NCBI GenBank assembly: GCA_026874595.1
Contig: CM049309.1
Coordinates: 67,810,926-67,874,925 of the forward strand
Length of the DNA stretch: 64,000 nucleotides
From: Sipunculus nudus
Taxonomy: Eukaryota; Annelida; Sipuncula; Golfingiida; Sipunculidae
Direction: 5' to 3'
Shown one piece after another: positions 32,781-46,724 of the stretch; the stretch's first letter is position 1, and each line of letters starts with the position of its first letter. Position numbers and translations under genes: made by a program. The notes beneath the pieces were generated by a model, which saw only the letters and a program-made list of their open reading frames with translations, was not told the origin of the DNA and ran no database searches.

Positions 32781-35340
32781 AAAGTCGCAGAAAATGTTCT
32801 TTGTTGTTTGTCTTTGTCGTTTTATGTCCACTGCAACCATCATGAAAACCTGACGAGGTGCTTCTGATGAAACAACTCATAAATTTACTGGAAAGATAAC
32901 ATTTATTCCTTAGACAATGCTTTCTAATTTGGAGGATGCACTGAACAGGAAACGTTTCCAGTATGGGTTATCAGTTATAGGTTATTATATAAAGCTACCA
33001 GGAACCTTCATTAATTGATTGTCTCCTTAAATTTTCCAGATCAAATACATTACAGCCAGGTGCTGAAGACGAAATCTTATCTATCATAATAATAGAAACA
33101 TATATCAAAACAGAATTACTTACTATGGGTATAAAAACATATTAAAGTGATTTAAAATACCATGTATAAGTCTAAGACTCATAACTGGTCCCATATCATT
33201 ATAAAAGGCAGGAACTCTTATCTCAAAAGATGAAAAAAGAATATTTTATATATCAGTATATTTAAAATGGGCAATGCTGATATAGGCTGATAATCTGATG
33301 GCAGTTCATGGCTTCTACAAAATTTTCGTTAGTTTAAAAATGCTTGGCATAAAATGTGGAACACATAATGCAGACCTATATCAGAAATGGCCATGTATAT
33401 TATATCTGAAATACACAGTTTTCTGTAAGTGTTCTTTTACAATAGATGCAGTCATGCACATTAACAGCAATAAGATAAGGTTCATTTAGTATCTACTTAA
33501 ATATCTGTTGTCTGCATGTATTCATTTATCATATCAATACTGAATGTACCAGTACTAATACAATTTTGTCTTCCCCATAACTCTATACACAAATATTATT
33601 AACTATGAATTACAATAATAATTAAACCTAGCAAACCTAATATGATCTGATGCACAATGAATAACAAGGAACTTGTGGGTCATGGCGCTCAGCTGGAATT
33701 GGTAACGAGAAAATTTGTATAAAATTCTGTAACAACTGCAAGTATCGCAATTATATAAAACTGACTGTATAATATTCATATGTTTTAGAAGGTAGCAACA
33801 CTGATCTCAGATCTTGAATGAGCATTTACATAATTCAGACATGCCAATATATTTACTTTCAGTGTTTCTGGCTTCAGTCTGACTACAGCCATTTTTTTAT
33901 AGCCAGAAAGGGTAAAAGAAAATACAGATTAAAAGGCTGGCATCAACAAAGTCTCCCATGACTGAAGATTTCTCAGCAATTCAGCATAGCTGAGAGGCAC
34001 ATCAGCTGCTATTCTGATAAGTGTATCAAAAGAATCTATCAGAGCAATACTGAAAGCACCCTAATTAAACATCTAATATTTTCATAATACCGAATCCTTG
34101 GTTTGTATCACTTTAATATAAATTTGAAATTAGAATCCTAAAACAAGGCCTCCATCTGTAAATACTTGAAGCTTTACAAGGTTACATTTATGCAATCAAT
34201 CATGACAATTAAATACTACAAATTACACATTTACCAAATATAGCCTGTACCATCACATTTGGAACTTTAACATAAATACAATTTGGTGCAAATGAAGCCT
34301 CATACAAATAATGAAATACATGATAAATCAGCCTGATTGTACAAGAATAAGTAAATGCTGATTGTTCACAGTGATTCATCAAACATTTCTAAGAGTTGGA
34401 AAAATCCAATTACCATAAAAAATAGTGAAACATTTTATATATGTGAATAGTAAAATTCATAAAAGATTTCTTAGAAAATATGTAGAATACTAAGGATGTA
34501 ACAAAAGAATCAAATACTAAATTATTTTAATGCAGCCACAAACTGTGGAAGAAGTTTACTTGTCCTTATTGGGCACTTTATTTTCAAAACACTCTTCCTG
34601 AAGTGGGTTAAGAGGTTGCATGTATTGTGCTGGGTTAGTTATATTAAGAATAGAGTGCGAAGTAGGTACGAGGTTTTCCATACTGAACCATTCTCAAATA
34701 AACATATCTTCATGGAGTTACTCAAAATAGCACCTGACCTCACTTCTCCATTGTCTATGATAAAACAGTTGTTGGTTCTGTACCCTCTTGCGTACAAAAT
34801 GAATCTTCTTTGACATCTTTCTGAAAAAGGTGTAGCAATTTATCAGTTGCTAAATTGTGTTATTTCCATAGTCAGTTTGGAGTAAAAATGATGAAATAGT
34901 ATTAACTGTCAGCAACACAGCTGACAGTTCTTAAACATGCATGCAGCTGCATGGAATGCACTGACATCAGCTAGATACTGACACAAGTCCAAAGAGAATT
35001 TATAACAGTTATTTATATGGAGGTTTCTTTTTATAAAATGAAAATGTCCACTTCTTACATTTTATTCAAATACTGTTTACACCTGGTAACATAATGATGA
35101 TATATAAGAATAAGGCCTCTAAAAGTTATACCTCTTTAATGGAATAATATGAATGCTTACAACAATTGAATCAAAGACCCCTAAGGAATTTAAAGCTGCT
35201 GGTTAGCAAAATATGTTGCAAGCATCGGTCATCTAATAATTCAGTGGCAATGACAATAACAAAATAAAACATCACATGTACTTTTTATTTAATCAAGGAT
35301 TAAAAATATATTACCTGCAAATATATTTAGCTATTAACGG
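32781..35340. other. AT-rich non-coding sequence
   Basis: About 2.5 kb of low-complexity-leaning unique sequence. A word gtgggtcatggcgctcagctgg near 33675 is a relict end of the molluscan-type repeat family. I see no gene. Confidence 0.4.
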
Positions 35341-35689
35341 GCACTGCCCGAACCCACAAGTCAAGTGACCTAACGCTGTACACGTCGATGCTCCATGCAC
35401 GTGGATTTTTACATTTTGTCAGTTTATGCAAATTAAGTGCCGGCTTCCTAATTTATACTATAGGCGAAGATATCTTTCATGCCATACTAGATGAGTCCAG
35501 CTTCAGCAGTTATACCGTACAATACATGATATTCCGCTGTTTTTTGTAGTTGCCATATATTGGTTATAATACTGAAATGAAGATCGGGGAAATTATGTCC
35601 CAGTCACCTATAACTACAAACTTCGAAATGGTTGCAGCTTGAGGGGTCCAGCCCGAAAACGAAACAATTTTAAATCCCTCAAAGAGGTT

Positions 35690-35770
35690 GTGTTGGCTCA
35701 AAAGGTTGGGGGGGGGGGTTCTGATTTAACCCCGTGGACGAGCCCTCTGGATCCGCCACTGTTTGGTATG
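35690..35770. mobile_element. MITE end fragment with poly-G tract
   Basis: The poly-G run (about 35709-35718) is followed by ctctggatccgccactg, whose reverse complement, CAGTGGCGGATCCAGAG, is a typical hAT-MITE terminus. The other end is not located. Confidence 0.4.
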
Positions 35771-35781
35771 GTAAAAACCCC

Positions 35782-35784
<3 letters not shown>

Positions 35785-35849
<65 letters not shown>
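35785..35849. repeat. (AT)n microsatellite
   Basis: A pure AT array immediately after the MITE fragment. Confidence 0.95.
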
Positions 35850-35852
<3 letters not shown>

Positions 35853-36109
35853 ATCAGCGATATATGTAACATCCTTTTATTGATATGATAACATATATTT
35901 TTATTTTCATTTTCAGCTGTTTACACAGTATCTTTATATATGATGTCTTCTACATGTCGTGTGTCAGGTCATGTTTTCATATAATTTAACCCTTTAACTT
36001 GTGAGGCCTCCATGGGATAAGCAAGCGGCTGTTGGACGTAATATCAGTCTTTATTTAATTGATCAACAGTAACGATAAACTGTTTGCTTCAGCAATGACC
36101 GAGTTTACA

Positions 36110-36700
36110 TTTGTTGGGTTTTCCCAAGAACAGCGCGGCCTCGGCGCAGGTGTCAGTTTTCAACGCGTGTGTGCACGTGTTTTCTCTGGCAATCGGCTAA
36201 TATGAGCACAAAGGCCGCTCTACCCTGCGAAACTGGTGGCGGGCAATTTCCCATGCGCGAGGCAAGTTTTCACTGTGGAAAAATCCATATCCTTTTGTGA
36301 TTATTTCGTCTAGAACCCATTTTGCAAATGATAGGTAATCCGGAGCCCCGAGGTGCTCCGGCCGCCAGTTATTTCCCACGGCGATATCGATTAGACGCCC
36401 AGAAATGACTGGGAGATAATGTTTATAACCCCGTGAAATAGACAACGGGAAAGAATGTGGCTATACGTGACTCGATGGATTTCAGGGTCTTTGCGCGTGA
36501 CACTTGTATATTTCAGCGGTGGGCGGGTGTGGCCAGGTGGAGGGTAGGCTTTGTGGGGTGGCGATAGTGGGATGACCAGCCATAAATAGTTGCGCGTGCC
36601 GAATTCTGTTACCCATTGTGATCAGCCAATGGTAATCCGCCACGTCATGCTGTGAAATCGCTGCCTGCCGCTACGTGTTCAATGGCGCGGTACTTACGAC
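36110..36700. promoter_or_regulatory. GC-rich island, candidate distal enhancer
   Basis: Unique CpG-rich block. It includes a Su(H)/CSL site on the minus strand (TTCCCACG, 36373-36380), an octamer-like TTTGCAAATGA near 36323, an inverted CCATTG...CAATGG pair near 36613-36632 and a CACGTCA near 36641. A minus-strand frame of 82 codons (36197-36445) is protein-like in composition but has no recognised domain, no splice context and overlaps these motifs. Enhancer role inferred. Confidence 0.4.
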
Positions 36701-38100
36701 TAAGGTGTGAATCGAAGATGTGTGGTTAACCGATACCTCGCTTGCGTGGTATCCAAGTGAAAACACGCACCTGCATTGGCCATTATTCATGTTATGCGTA
36801 TATATTTTTCTGCTCTGTCAACATGCTTTGCGAGTGCATTTGCTGATTGCATCGTTTACAGAGATAATGTCAGATAGTCATCAAATATTGTCACACCTCA
36901 ACGCGTAAATATACCAGTTGGCTAAATATCATTTAAAAGGTATTTATATCTTATAGATCTATATAGTAAACGTATATAGGGACTCCAGGTGGGCTCGTTC
37001 AACAATGACATTTCATGTAAAGTGCAAGTGATATTTTTCTATCTATCTTGGACTTTGGCTTGCGGAGGTGTGTGTGTGTGTGTGTGTGTTTTTTATGTAT
37101 GCATGCATGAGGACTCCATGGATTGATTGCATATATATACATGAATAAAACTCGTGGGGCATTTGAAATTGTTTATTTTAGAGAGAACGGAGAATTTGTC
37201 GACACGTGCTATACATATGCGTAAGTTCTACGACAGAAGATGTTTTGTGCATGGATTTGGAATGGATGGTGCTTGTGTCATGCATGAAATTCATTGCTAA
37301 CCAATTTTCACGAATTGATATGCACGAATAATTTTTTGCAGGCTAAGACATGAAAATGGGAAGACCCCAATCACTCGAAACAAAACAAAACCATTATATA
37401 TAAAATATTTCCCAACGTCATTTTTAGCACTGATGACGTACATGCATATAGCTGCATGACTTCAAGTCATGCGAGCTGTTGTGAATTTAAGACGCGTTGT
37501 CCCTCGTCTTTCCGTTTCTTGAAATGGTCACAAAACTAAATGCTGCGCTTTGGATCTAAAACTTTGAAAGGTGATATCGATGAAAGTTATAGGAAATCTT
37601 GGAAATTAAGTCATGATAACCTTTAGTATGCTATGCCCACATAGCAAACGCATGATTCTGAGCTAGCACCCTGAAAGTTTGACTTAATCAGCGTCCAAAG
37701 TTACTCTGCTTTTATTTCGTGTAAGAGACGCCTTTAATACAATAAGCATGCGAAGTGTGTAAAGAATGGGTCCAATATACAATGTATACAATATATTTGG
37801 GGTGATTGATTGCAAGATTTGGCAAATATATATATATATATGTGTGTGCATGCAGACGTAATGTCTGTTACATATTCAAGGAATGCCTGAAACCGTTTAT
37901 TTTAAAGTGAAATTGATCATGCGGCATGGTATCTGTGCAGTATTTGTAGCATTTATATAGACCTAGGATATTCTGATTTAATGCACAGAAGTTCCGGTGA
38001 ACTCTTTGTAAACCAAATGTGCATTAACGGCTATTTTTGCCTAAAATTATATGCATGCGCTCTATATGGCCTTTATATAGTATATATTATAATAGATTCA
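36701..38100. other. AT-rich non-coding sequence
   Basis: It includes a (GT)n run at 37071-37089 and a short TA array near 37828. No gene. Confidence 0.4.
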
Positions 38101-38104
38101 GTTG

Positions 38105-40415
38105 AATGTCATTACCAAAAGACCGAGCGAGTGGTCAAGAGAACGATTACTCTCTGTCCGTCCGGCCGTCCTGTTGGCCGTTAACAGGGCAAAAATCGTA
38201 ACCATGCCCTTGACCTCGAATCTTCTAGCTTGAAATCCGGAGAGGTTCATAAAAAATCTCCCTGGACACCTGAAGTTAGGTCACTGCGACCTATATTCTC
38301 TGGGTTATGGGGCCTGTTTGTAGACCCAAGAATAATTAAAAATATGATGTTACGGAACCTAATATAAACAGATCACGTATACGTGATGAACACAAATTCT
38401 GTAACGATGATAGAAAAAATCAGATTCTGTAACACTAGGCAGCGTGGAATGTCTAGGGGAATGAATAAAGAAATCAGTGTTTTTTTGTTAACAAATAACT
38501 ATAATTTATTCTTAAAACAACCCTTACAATACAATACACTTAATCAATTCAATTATATACAGTAAAACAGCGGTATAGCAACAAGTCAATACAATCACAC
38601 AGAAAATAATGTGCACAGTACCTGGATACCAACACCGTCACCACGATAAGTTCTTTAAATGTATACTCTCGGAGAATGACAGTCCAGTGGAAAGTTCTTG
38701 CAACAACCCAGGAAGTAAACTGAAGTCCAAATGCATAAAATCCAGGAGAAATTCTTCGGAAGTCTATAATTGCCGCATTCGTCGGATAAAGCCCTAGAAA
38801 CTGACACACGCTTCTGCGTCCGCTGGAATCTGCTCTGCTCTCTCTCTCTCTCTGGTTCTAAAACACAGCCCCTTTATATACCTTCACACTTCAAGCCGAG
38901 AATTTTCCACTTCTCGAACAGTCTTAAGGATCCTACATAACACAGTAAACACGCGTTTAAGGAATTCTCTAGAAAACATCGCCGTGTGTATCCCTACATA
39001 CCAGGGTCATCACGTGACCTCGGCCAGGCGTGAAGACCCAAGGCTAACATGACAACGAGAGTTCAACCAGTACGGATCAAACATAGAATGCAACAAACGG
39101 CTAGGCGAGGGTGTCACAACAGGAGTATCCCCGCGTCACACAATAAAAAGAGCACCTGTAACAATGATACAAAAGCTCCAGTGTCTGAATAACTAATGCA
39201 TCAATTGACCTGATTCTTGCATTCATATGGATCATGGAGAATTCCATCAGTTCCAGAAGACCTGCTTCGCCACCTTTCTTTTTTATCTAATGTTCACCCA
39301 TTTGTTCTCTATTTTTAAGACCTTCAAATGAAGCAGTCTGGCAGAAAACAGGGCACAAACCGTAAGCGTTGGATCTTGAAACTTCAAACCATATACATCC
39401 AGGGAGGCATAAGGCAAAATTCTTTGAAAACCTTATATTATGTCATGGTGATCTATTTTCTGCGAGCTGTGGGCCGATAACATTATTTTGAGCACCCAGA
39501 GGGTCAGTTAGGGCATAATTTGTATCCATGTGGCCTATAGAATCTTCCAATGAGACATTCAGGGTGGTCCTGGGCAAATGACCCTGGAAACATGAAATCA
39601 GGTGACCGTGACCTATATTCTGCAAACTATATAGGGATAAAAGCTAGATTTCGGCAACCTGAAAGTCAGATGGGCTCAAATTGTATCCGTAAAGCCTAGA
39701 ATCCAGAAAAAGGTAATGATGACCTGATTTTGAGCACCCAGCCATTCAGACAGAGCTTACATTGTATCCATTAGACCTGGAAGCTTCTACTGTACTTCCA
39801 GGGAGGTCCTATAGGCAATTTTCTAGGAAACCTGAAACTAGGTCATAATGACCTAAATTCTGTGAGCAAACAAACATGATTCGGAGCACCCAGAGAGTCA
39901 AATTGTATCCGCTAGCCCTAGAATCTTCTTATGTGACGACCAGGGAGGTCCTTGACAATTTAAGTAGCCTTTGAATCCTGAAAGTAGGTCACTCTGACCA
40001 ATATTGTGTGAGCTACGCGCAGAAAAACAATGTTTTCTGTTGGAGCTAGAAATGTCAGTCTTAATGTAAAGGGGCTCATTGTAATGTCTTCTTGAACGTC
40101 TTAAATAAGGTCACTGTGAAACAGCATTATTTGAATACCTCATAAATCAGATGGACACAAGTCAAAGCAGTTTAACATAAAAAACTTCTAACTTAGCATC
40201 TAGGGAGTTCCTGGTAAAACCTTCTTGGAAACTAAAAAAAGTCACTGATAACTATTTTCTAAGGACTATTGGCCATAAAGCACTCTGGAAGTCAGTCCAC
40301 CTATTGTTCAAAGTTCCTTAACAAATATTTTTTCAAAAGATCATAACATCAATAGTTGATAAAATTTGCACAGTGTTTGAGATCAGCTGAGCGCAATGAC
40401 CCCTGCTCACTAAAT
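38105..40415 (+). mobile_element. Interspersed repeat region with ERE-like palindromes
   Basis: The 5' part (38110-38340) is the inverse of the 31.2-kb unit: ctctgtccgtccgg, ccgttaacagggcaaaaatcgtaacc, ttctagcttgaaatccgg, aatctccctggaca, aggtcactg.gacctatattct. The 3' part (about 39330-40300) has six or more diverged units with caccc.gagagtca, cattgtatccgtta..cctagaa, ccagggaggtcct, aaactaggtca. A perfect AGGTCA-TAA-TGACCT lies at 39840-39854. The far end, gatcagctgagcgcaatgacccctg, is the family terminus. Unrelated AT-rich and CpG sequence (about 38340-39300) may be an insertion. Confidence 0.6.
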
Positions 40416-40419
40416 TGTT

Positions 40420-41200
40420 TCAGATTAAAAAGCACTCAGAGATCGCATACATCCGCAAACGCCTGGATCGGCATCCAGATTCGCCCAGAAATTTAACAGA
40501 TCCGTCATAAAATTTAATCATTTCTTTCTGGCCCATGGCTAGTCCTTCAAGAAAAAATTGTTAAGATATTGTGGGGATGCTTATGCCTCGAAATTCTATC
40601 TATTGTATAGCGAAAACTCATATAAGATCCCCTACAGCGCAGTTAAAGGAAGCTCTAAGATTGTCATTAATAATTAGTGAGTGTATTTCGCATATAAGTG
40701 GTCACAGAAATACACGTGTTTTAAGTCCGCTGTTATTAAAAACAGACATCTACAATGGAGACAGCGCCAATAAGTATAACATATATTTATAGAAGAAAGG
40801 AAAATTATACTGTAAAGGAAATAATATATATCAGTTGCTTGAAGCTGTTTGTATTATTATTATTCGTTTAAAACTGATATACACACGTATACACTGCATG
40901 CACTACAACATTTGAACAAGTCTTGTCTTCGGTGATTTTGTTTAATGAGAAAGACAATTAACCATTGCAAAAAGACTAAGCCTAGCATGCCCCACGAGAT
41001 CCGTCTTCCAAATGAAAGTGCATGCATTCACAGGATATAATCAGTTGTATATATAAGGGGGAAATTTTCGAATTTTAGAGGTTCGCCAAACTCTAAACAT
41101 GACGTATTGTAGTGAATAGTGTACATTCTAATTATAAATGGAATTTGGTGAAATAACTGACAATGTATGCAATGAGCATTCTTAATACAGATTGGTGTTT
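40420..41200. other. AT-rich non-coding sequence
   Basis: Nothing recognisable. Confidence 0.35.
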
Positions 41201-41209
41201 AGATGGCTT

Positions 41210-41640
41210 CTTCTTAAGCCTATCAGATCTAATGAAATCGCTCTCTCCGGGGAATCCTCTCATATCCGACCAGGGTCCCAGAGATTAGGGTTGTAGGCCC
41301 CTGTAACCTTAATGCACGGCAAGACGACAAAGTTACTAAAATGTGAGACATTGTTCAGTTTGGCCATCTGGTCCACTTATACGAGCTGGCCAGCTGGGTT
41401 CATTTCCAGGTTTTCTGAGCACTCAGAGCTCGTGCAATTGTCTCTCGGTGTTAAAACCACGCAATCTCACAGACCGGCTGACAAAGGCCCTGCATTTGTT
41501 AAATATTCATTTGCCATGTGTACTCAACCACGTTTTTTTAACGACCCTGCATGATTTCTGCACGTGCGCGGTTATAATCTCACAGCTGTGTCAACATATA
41601 GAATTATAGGTATATAACGATTCCAGCAAAACCCGTTGCC
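41210..41640. promoter_or_regulatory. GC-richer island, candidate regulatory element
   Basis: Unique sequence with overlapping open frames in two plus phases and no domain. E-box words near 41362 (catctg) and 41380 (cagctg), and CACGTG-like sequence near 41563. Inferred regulatory, weakly. Confidence 0.25.
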
Positions 41641-42768
41641 TTTTAACACCAATCCGAAATTTGCTTTAAATTTGTATACAACAGGGCCCTTAAGTATATG
41701 CCCGAATAAACACTAGTGTTAATTCTTTCTTTTATAGGGTATGAAATGATAAAATCTCTCATTTTTCTGTGGTATTTAAACATTAATAAAAATAGAATAA
41801 AAAAATACGCTATTTAAAGCATCCAGTAAAATCTAGCCATTTTTGTGAGCGTTTTTTTCTATATATCATTGTGCTTTCTAATGCTGTCTTTTTTATGTCA
41901 CATACAGGAAATGATTTTGTTATGCCGTGATCTCCATCTGGATAATATATGGATATATCGAGATTAATGAAAAAAATTCTGTGTCCTAAATAAGCCACCG
42001 ACATTCCTGTTACAAAAGGAAATCTTATTATTTTTATTGAATCAAAATTTAGAATTTGATCATAAATGCCGACGTTTAAGCCAGAGGTGCTATACCTTAT
42101 AATTGACCAGGATAACGTATGTATAGAACTTGGTGGAGGTCTTTATAAATTATATGATTCTTAACTTGTCTGTCTGTATATATATGAACAAGACATAACA
42201 GATAAATATCGAAAAGTTTCAATGAATTTTTTTGTGAGAGGTAGTGCAACTTAAAATAAAATTATGAAATTTTGAAATTGATATGCTGGTGTATGGTTGC
42301 GAATATATAAATGATTAACTTCTTAGCCTTTTTGCCCGGAGCCGGAGGTATGCGCCTTGTGAGTGCTATTTATATGCAGTTTCCATGTTAACTACGCATT
42401 CTTAAAAATGTGATCAGGCCTTTCAGGAAGCGTCTATACATATATACATGACGCTCGAAATGTGACTCGGACGCCCGGTTGATGGATTCTATATAGGCGC
42501 ACGGAATTGTTGGACAAATTGGATTAAAGTTGGCTCTTTATCTTGTTGTAGTCACTGTTGTAGTCACAATTGTACACAATCCTTATTAATTCAAACTACC
42601 TCGAACCCCAGTACTAATATCTAACACCTATATATTTCCCTCCAGTCAAATAATCATATAACGATACAATATTTAATAATGTGAGGATATGACGTTAAGT
42701 GAAAAAATATTCAATTGTACGCGATCCTTAATTCAAAATTTGTCACGGATCACCTCTCATTTGGACGC

Positions 42769-42771
<3 letters not shown>
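41641..42771. other. AT-rich non-coding sequence
   Basis: Nothing recognisable. Confidence 0.35.
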
Positions 42772-42834
<63 letters not shown>

Positions 42835-42848
42835 GTGTGTGTGTGTGT
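42772..42848. repeat. (TA)n(GT)n compound microsatellite
   Basis: A TA array (42772-42830) passes into GT. Confidence 0.95.
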
Positions 42849-42849
42849 A

Positions 42850-43680
42850 ACATTTTGCTCGGTATATAAAGTATATATGCATGCATGATCGTGAGAGGCA
42901 TAAGCACACATGTATATGTATACTTAACATGCAGTCATGTAAACTGAATTTACTTTTATGAATTGTTTCTAAATTAATATACATGGCTAGACTTAGAATA
43001 TATGAGTCAATTAAGTTTTTATATATTCTTATTTTGTGTTACATTCTGGTGTATATGTGCACCAAACTCATCCTTTCTCAAAACGTTTCTATCATTAATA
43101 TCTCATTAACTGAGACACCTCTCTCCGTTACTGTTTCCTCAATAGCACGCATGCACCTGATCACACATCACTGTCTCCTCGCTGTCATACTCAGACGGAC
43201 GTGGATCCTCTCGCGATAATTAATCTATGTATTTACGTGCAGGTTCAGATTTTGGTCCTTACATTGAGACGCAGAGATTACAGTAGATACCGCTCTGATA
43301 AGATAAGATAAGACCCAAGATGGAACAAGTTCATGTTATACATGTACGAGCTATGTGTAGTATATATTGTTACACAATTCTTTCAGTCAATTTTAATTGA
43401 GGGGGGATCATCCTAAATATGTATACGAATTTAAACGGCGCCACCACACACATAAAGTTTAACGTACACAAGCAGAAGCTATATCATTAGACAGATAGAG
43501 AGGGGGGGGGGGGGGAGAGAAAAAGACAAGGTATAAACAGATTATACATTGGAGCTATTTTACCTACAGACTATATAAGCAATCTATATAACAGGTGCGT
43601 GTATACTGCATGCAAAAGCAATTGCATTGACAAATTTCTCTCTCTCTCGCTCTCTCTCTCATGCACTCTCTTTCTTTTTT
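42850..43680. other. Non-coding sequence
   Basis: It includes a poly-G run at about 43502-43516 and imperfect (CT)n at 43636-43660. No gene recognised. Confidence 0.35.
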
Positions 43681-43681
43681 T

Positions 43682-43693
43682 TATATATATATA

Positions 43694-43736
<43 letters not shown>

Positions 43737-43740
43737 ATGT
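43682..43740. repeat. (TA)n(GT)n compound microsatellite
   Basis: TA array followed by GT-rich sequence. Confidence 0.95.
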
Positions 43741-44055
43741 GTGGTGTGTGTGCATTACTTCCATGCAAGTGTGACAAAGATTAACATTTGTTGCGCCAAC
43801 AAATAAGAAGCAAGCTTCTCTACCGAATATAATATTAGTTCAAATAAATAAACTATTTTTGAATGATAAGCGGATACCGTGGATTAGCGTAGGCAGGTTA
43901 TAAGACTCCTTTGTAATATACACAGGTGCGGATTTAGCCTCCGCCTCCTCTTTCAAACAGAAAAGTATTGAAATTAGAAAATAAGCGCTTACACCGAAAA
44001 AAGCGTATACAGGAATTACGACTCCCACCAAATTGCACATTCCGAGTATACAACC

Positions 44056-44171
44056 CCCCCCCCCCCCCCCATTCTAAAATCCTCTATCCGAACTTGATAC
44101 CTAATTAATATATTCAATATTCTTTGGAATCAAATCTCATATATGTAAACTTGTATCAAACATGTTTAGTC

Positions 44172-44235
<64 letters not shown>
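44056..44235. repeat. Poly-C tract and (TA)n microsatellite
   Basis: Poly-C at about 44056-44071 and a TA array at 44175-44235. Confidence 0.9.
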
Positions 44236-44237
<2 letters not shown>

Positions 44238-44539
44238 TCATCATCAGTTAGTTATATAATATAAATATATTCGCATTGACCTTCCACGTATGTCTGGACG
44301 GCAAGTCTGAGTGAAAAGTCTGAGTGAAATGAACTTTGTCACGTCACTGCATCATTATCATCTGTGTCACTGAACTGGGGTCCTCACACTATATGCATGC
44401 AGGGCGTGGTAAATAAAATGCACACGCACGTCACTTCAACTTTAATACGTGCGCTCTTCATCGTAAAGGTCGTGTCAGAGAGGGGATATTTGTACTGATG
44501 ACCGGATTTATATATACACTCATCCAAGTGATTATACGT

Positions 44540-45400
44540 GAGCATTCCGTAGATGAGGGGGACCATCTCCCAGCGTGACACCGGGGGCAAAGTTGACCCT
44601 CAGCAGTTTAAACATACAAGTGCTCTTGGGCAGCGCACCTGGGCAATTAAAGGGGCGATTGGCAATAGACCAATGTTAACACAATCAAGGGCATCGCTCG
44701 GCAAATGGCAATTTTCACTTTTAAACCCCTGTCATTTTCTTCGCATCGTTTCTTTTGCTGCATTATTTTTCCCACCGCCAGAGTGGTTAATATCGGGGTC
44801 CCCCGGGGCAGAACGTATAGATATATGTATCACCCGCGGGGCGTTTCTCTATAACTTTCTAAAGGATAAAGAATGATTCTCTATTAAACGTAATGATGCG
44901 ACCAATCTCAGGTTTATAGCCTAAAGAAATGCCCTCCCCGTGGGTTGGGAAGCTTACATATTCTCTAGGGATGCCAGTAGATATCCGAATCTACCTCATC
45001 GTCGCATCGCGATCTTTGAGCCATGCCCGCAGGTGAAATATCAAAGGACCCCGACTATCGGAATTTAAAACAGTCTCTTTGTAATGGGACTGGCCAGTAA
45101 ATTGTTGGGTTTTGTGTTTGCCTTAGGAGAAAAACATGATGGAAGAATTATATAGGTTTCTACAGGGTTATTACGGCAGTTCATTTGCATTCACTGAACG
45201 TTTGATAGAAGCCAGAAGCACCGCCCCCGTCACCCACGACTACCGTAAAGTTGCTCTTCACGCGAGAAGCACTCTTGACCGGGCGCCACTGAAGGAGCCA
45301 AAACGTTTATACCAGAACTATAGACTTGTTCGTCGCCGCAGGAGATGCTGTTATTGCATATTGTTACATTGGAAAATAACTGGGCCATCTGCATGGATTC
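44540..45400. promoter_or_regulatory. GC-rich islands, candidate distal enhancer pair
   Basis: Two GC-richer unique blocks (about 44540-45060 and 45130-45400). The second contains an ATTTGCAT octamer near 45184 and a GGCGCC at about 45289, and is spanned by an 89-codon plus frame (45136-45405) with a basic run but no known domain. I prefer a regulatory reading, weakly; an unrecognised exon is possible. Confidence 0.3.
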
Positions 45401-45429
45401 ATTAAATCGGTCTCATTTCATTTTCACCC

Positions 45430-45457
45430 ATATATATATACATATATATATATATAC

Positions 45458-45484
<27 letters not shown>
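45430..45484. repeat. (TA)n microsatellite, interrupted
   Basis: TA array with two short interruptions. Confidence 0.9.
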
Positions 45485-45488
<4 letters not shown>

Positions 45489-45909
45489 GAAAGATCCTTT
45501 CTCTATTGAGCATTTAAGTACATGCACCATGAATGTCTGTCAACCTAAAAAAAAATCCAATGTCACTGCATGTTATTCTCCACCTATTTTTAATTATGTT
45601 GGTATTAAAATACGATCCATGAAATATGTTAATGAGCACAATGAATGTATGCACAATCCCTATTTTTTAAACACGCATAATACAACATGGATAAAATGAC
45701 ACCTGTTCATTAAATATCCACGGTGCAAGTGTTTTGTACAAAGCTTGAAGCAAACATGGAAGTTTAATTAGGCATGAATACATGAGGAATGTTATTAGCC
45801 ATGTAGTTACGCATGTATGCATGATCTAACACGTTCAGCTGGATATAACTGTATATATCCTTGCATGGAGGAAAGCCACACTTTCTATATGTTTTTCTGT
45901 TTGTCTCTG

Positions 45910-45948
<39 letters not shown>

Positions 45949-46640
45949 ATCAAAAATGACCGATTTAATACTTTAACTTTTTAGGATTTCATCCCAGTAA
46001 GACGTGTCCCGATTAGACTTGTATCATATGGAAGACGCTGAAGTGTGCATGTGCTTGCATGCATGTGCATCAATTCTGTCCTGACACCATTGATGCAAAT
46101 GCATGGGTGACAGTATAACTGCATGCTTTACATGGTGATTGTTCATCAAAATCTGACAGCTTTTCAGATGTATTTATGACTCCAAGTTAAAAGCCATTAG
46201 ATGATATAGGGCATGCTTTTCTTCAGAATAAAGGCACTCTGTCAATATAATTACTTGTCCCTTTAGCAAAATCAGGTCTCACAACTTGACTCCGACCAAC
46301 CTGCATGCATCTATATTGGCATATTTTTAAGTATACACATCTGTGTCGCGTATATTTACTTAAGTAGATGTACATTGTTAAATCTGACCCAATTTATTTC
46401 CTGCATATATAAAACCATGATATATATACGAGTACACGTTTATACGGTATATGACTAATTCATAAAACGGGAAGTTTTAAGCAACAGAAGTTGCATGATG
46501 ACACCGTGTGCTATAAAAATAGATCAAATTAGTACATTTATATACACGTTACATTTAGTATTGACGACATACATATATATATATGTCTGTGTGTGCGTGC
46601 ATGTGCTTTACATTTGTGCTTATAGTTGAAGATTCTACAA
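45485..46640. other. AT-rich non-coding sequence
   Basis: A (CT)n array lies at 45914-45946. No gene. Confidence 0.35.
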
Positions 46641-46645
46641 TCAAT

Positions 46646-46647
<2 letters not shown>

Positions 46648-46721
<74 letters not shown>
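46648..46721. repeat. (CT)n(AT)n compound microsatellite
   Basis: CT array 46648-46680 runs directly into TA array 46681-46721. Confidence 0.95.

Positions 46722-46724
<3 letters not shown>

Noticed and set aside
36197-36445. 82-codon minus-strand frame with protein-like composition
   Set aside because: No recognised domain, no splice or promoter context, and it overlaps a cluster of transcription-factor motifs; listed under the island instead.
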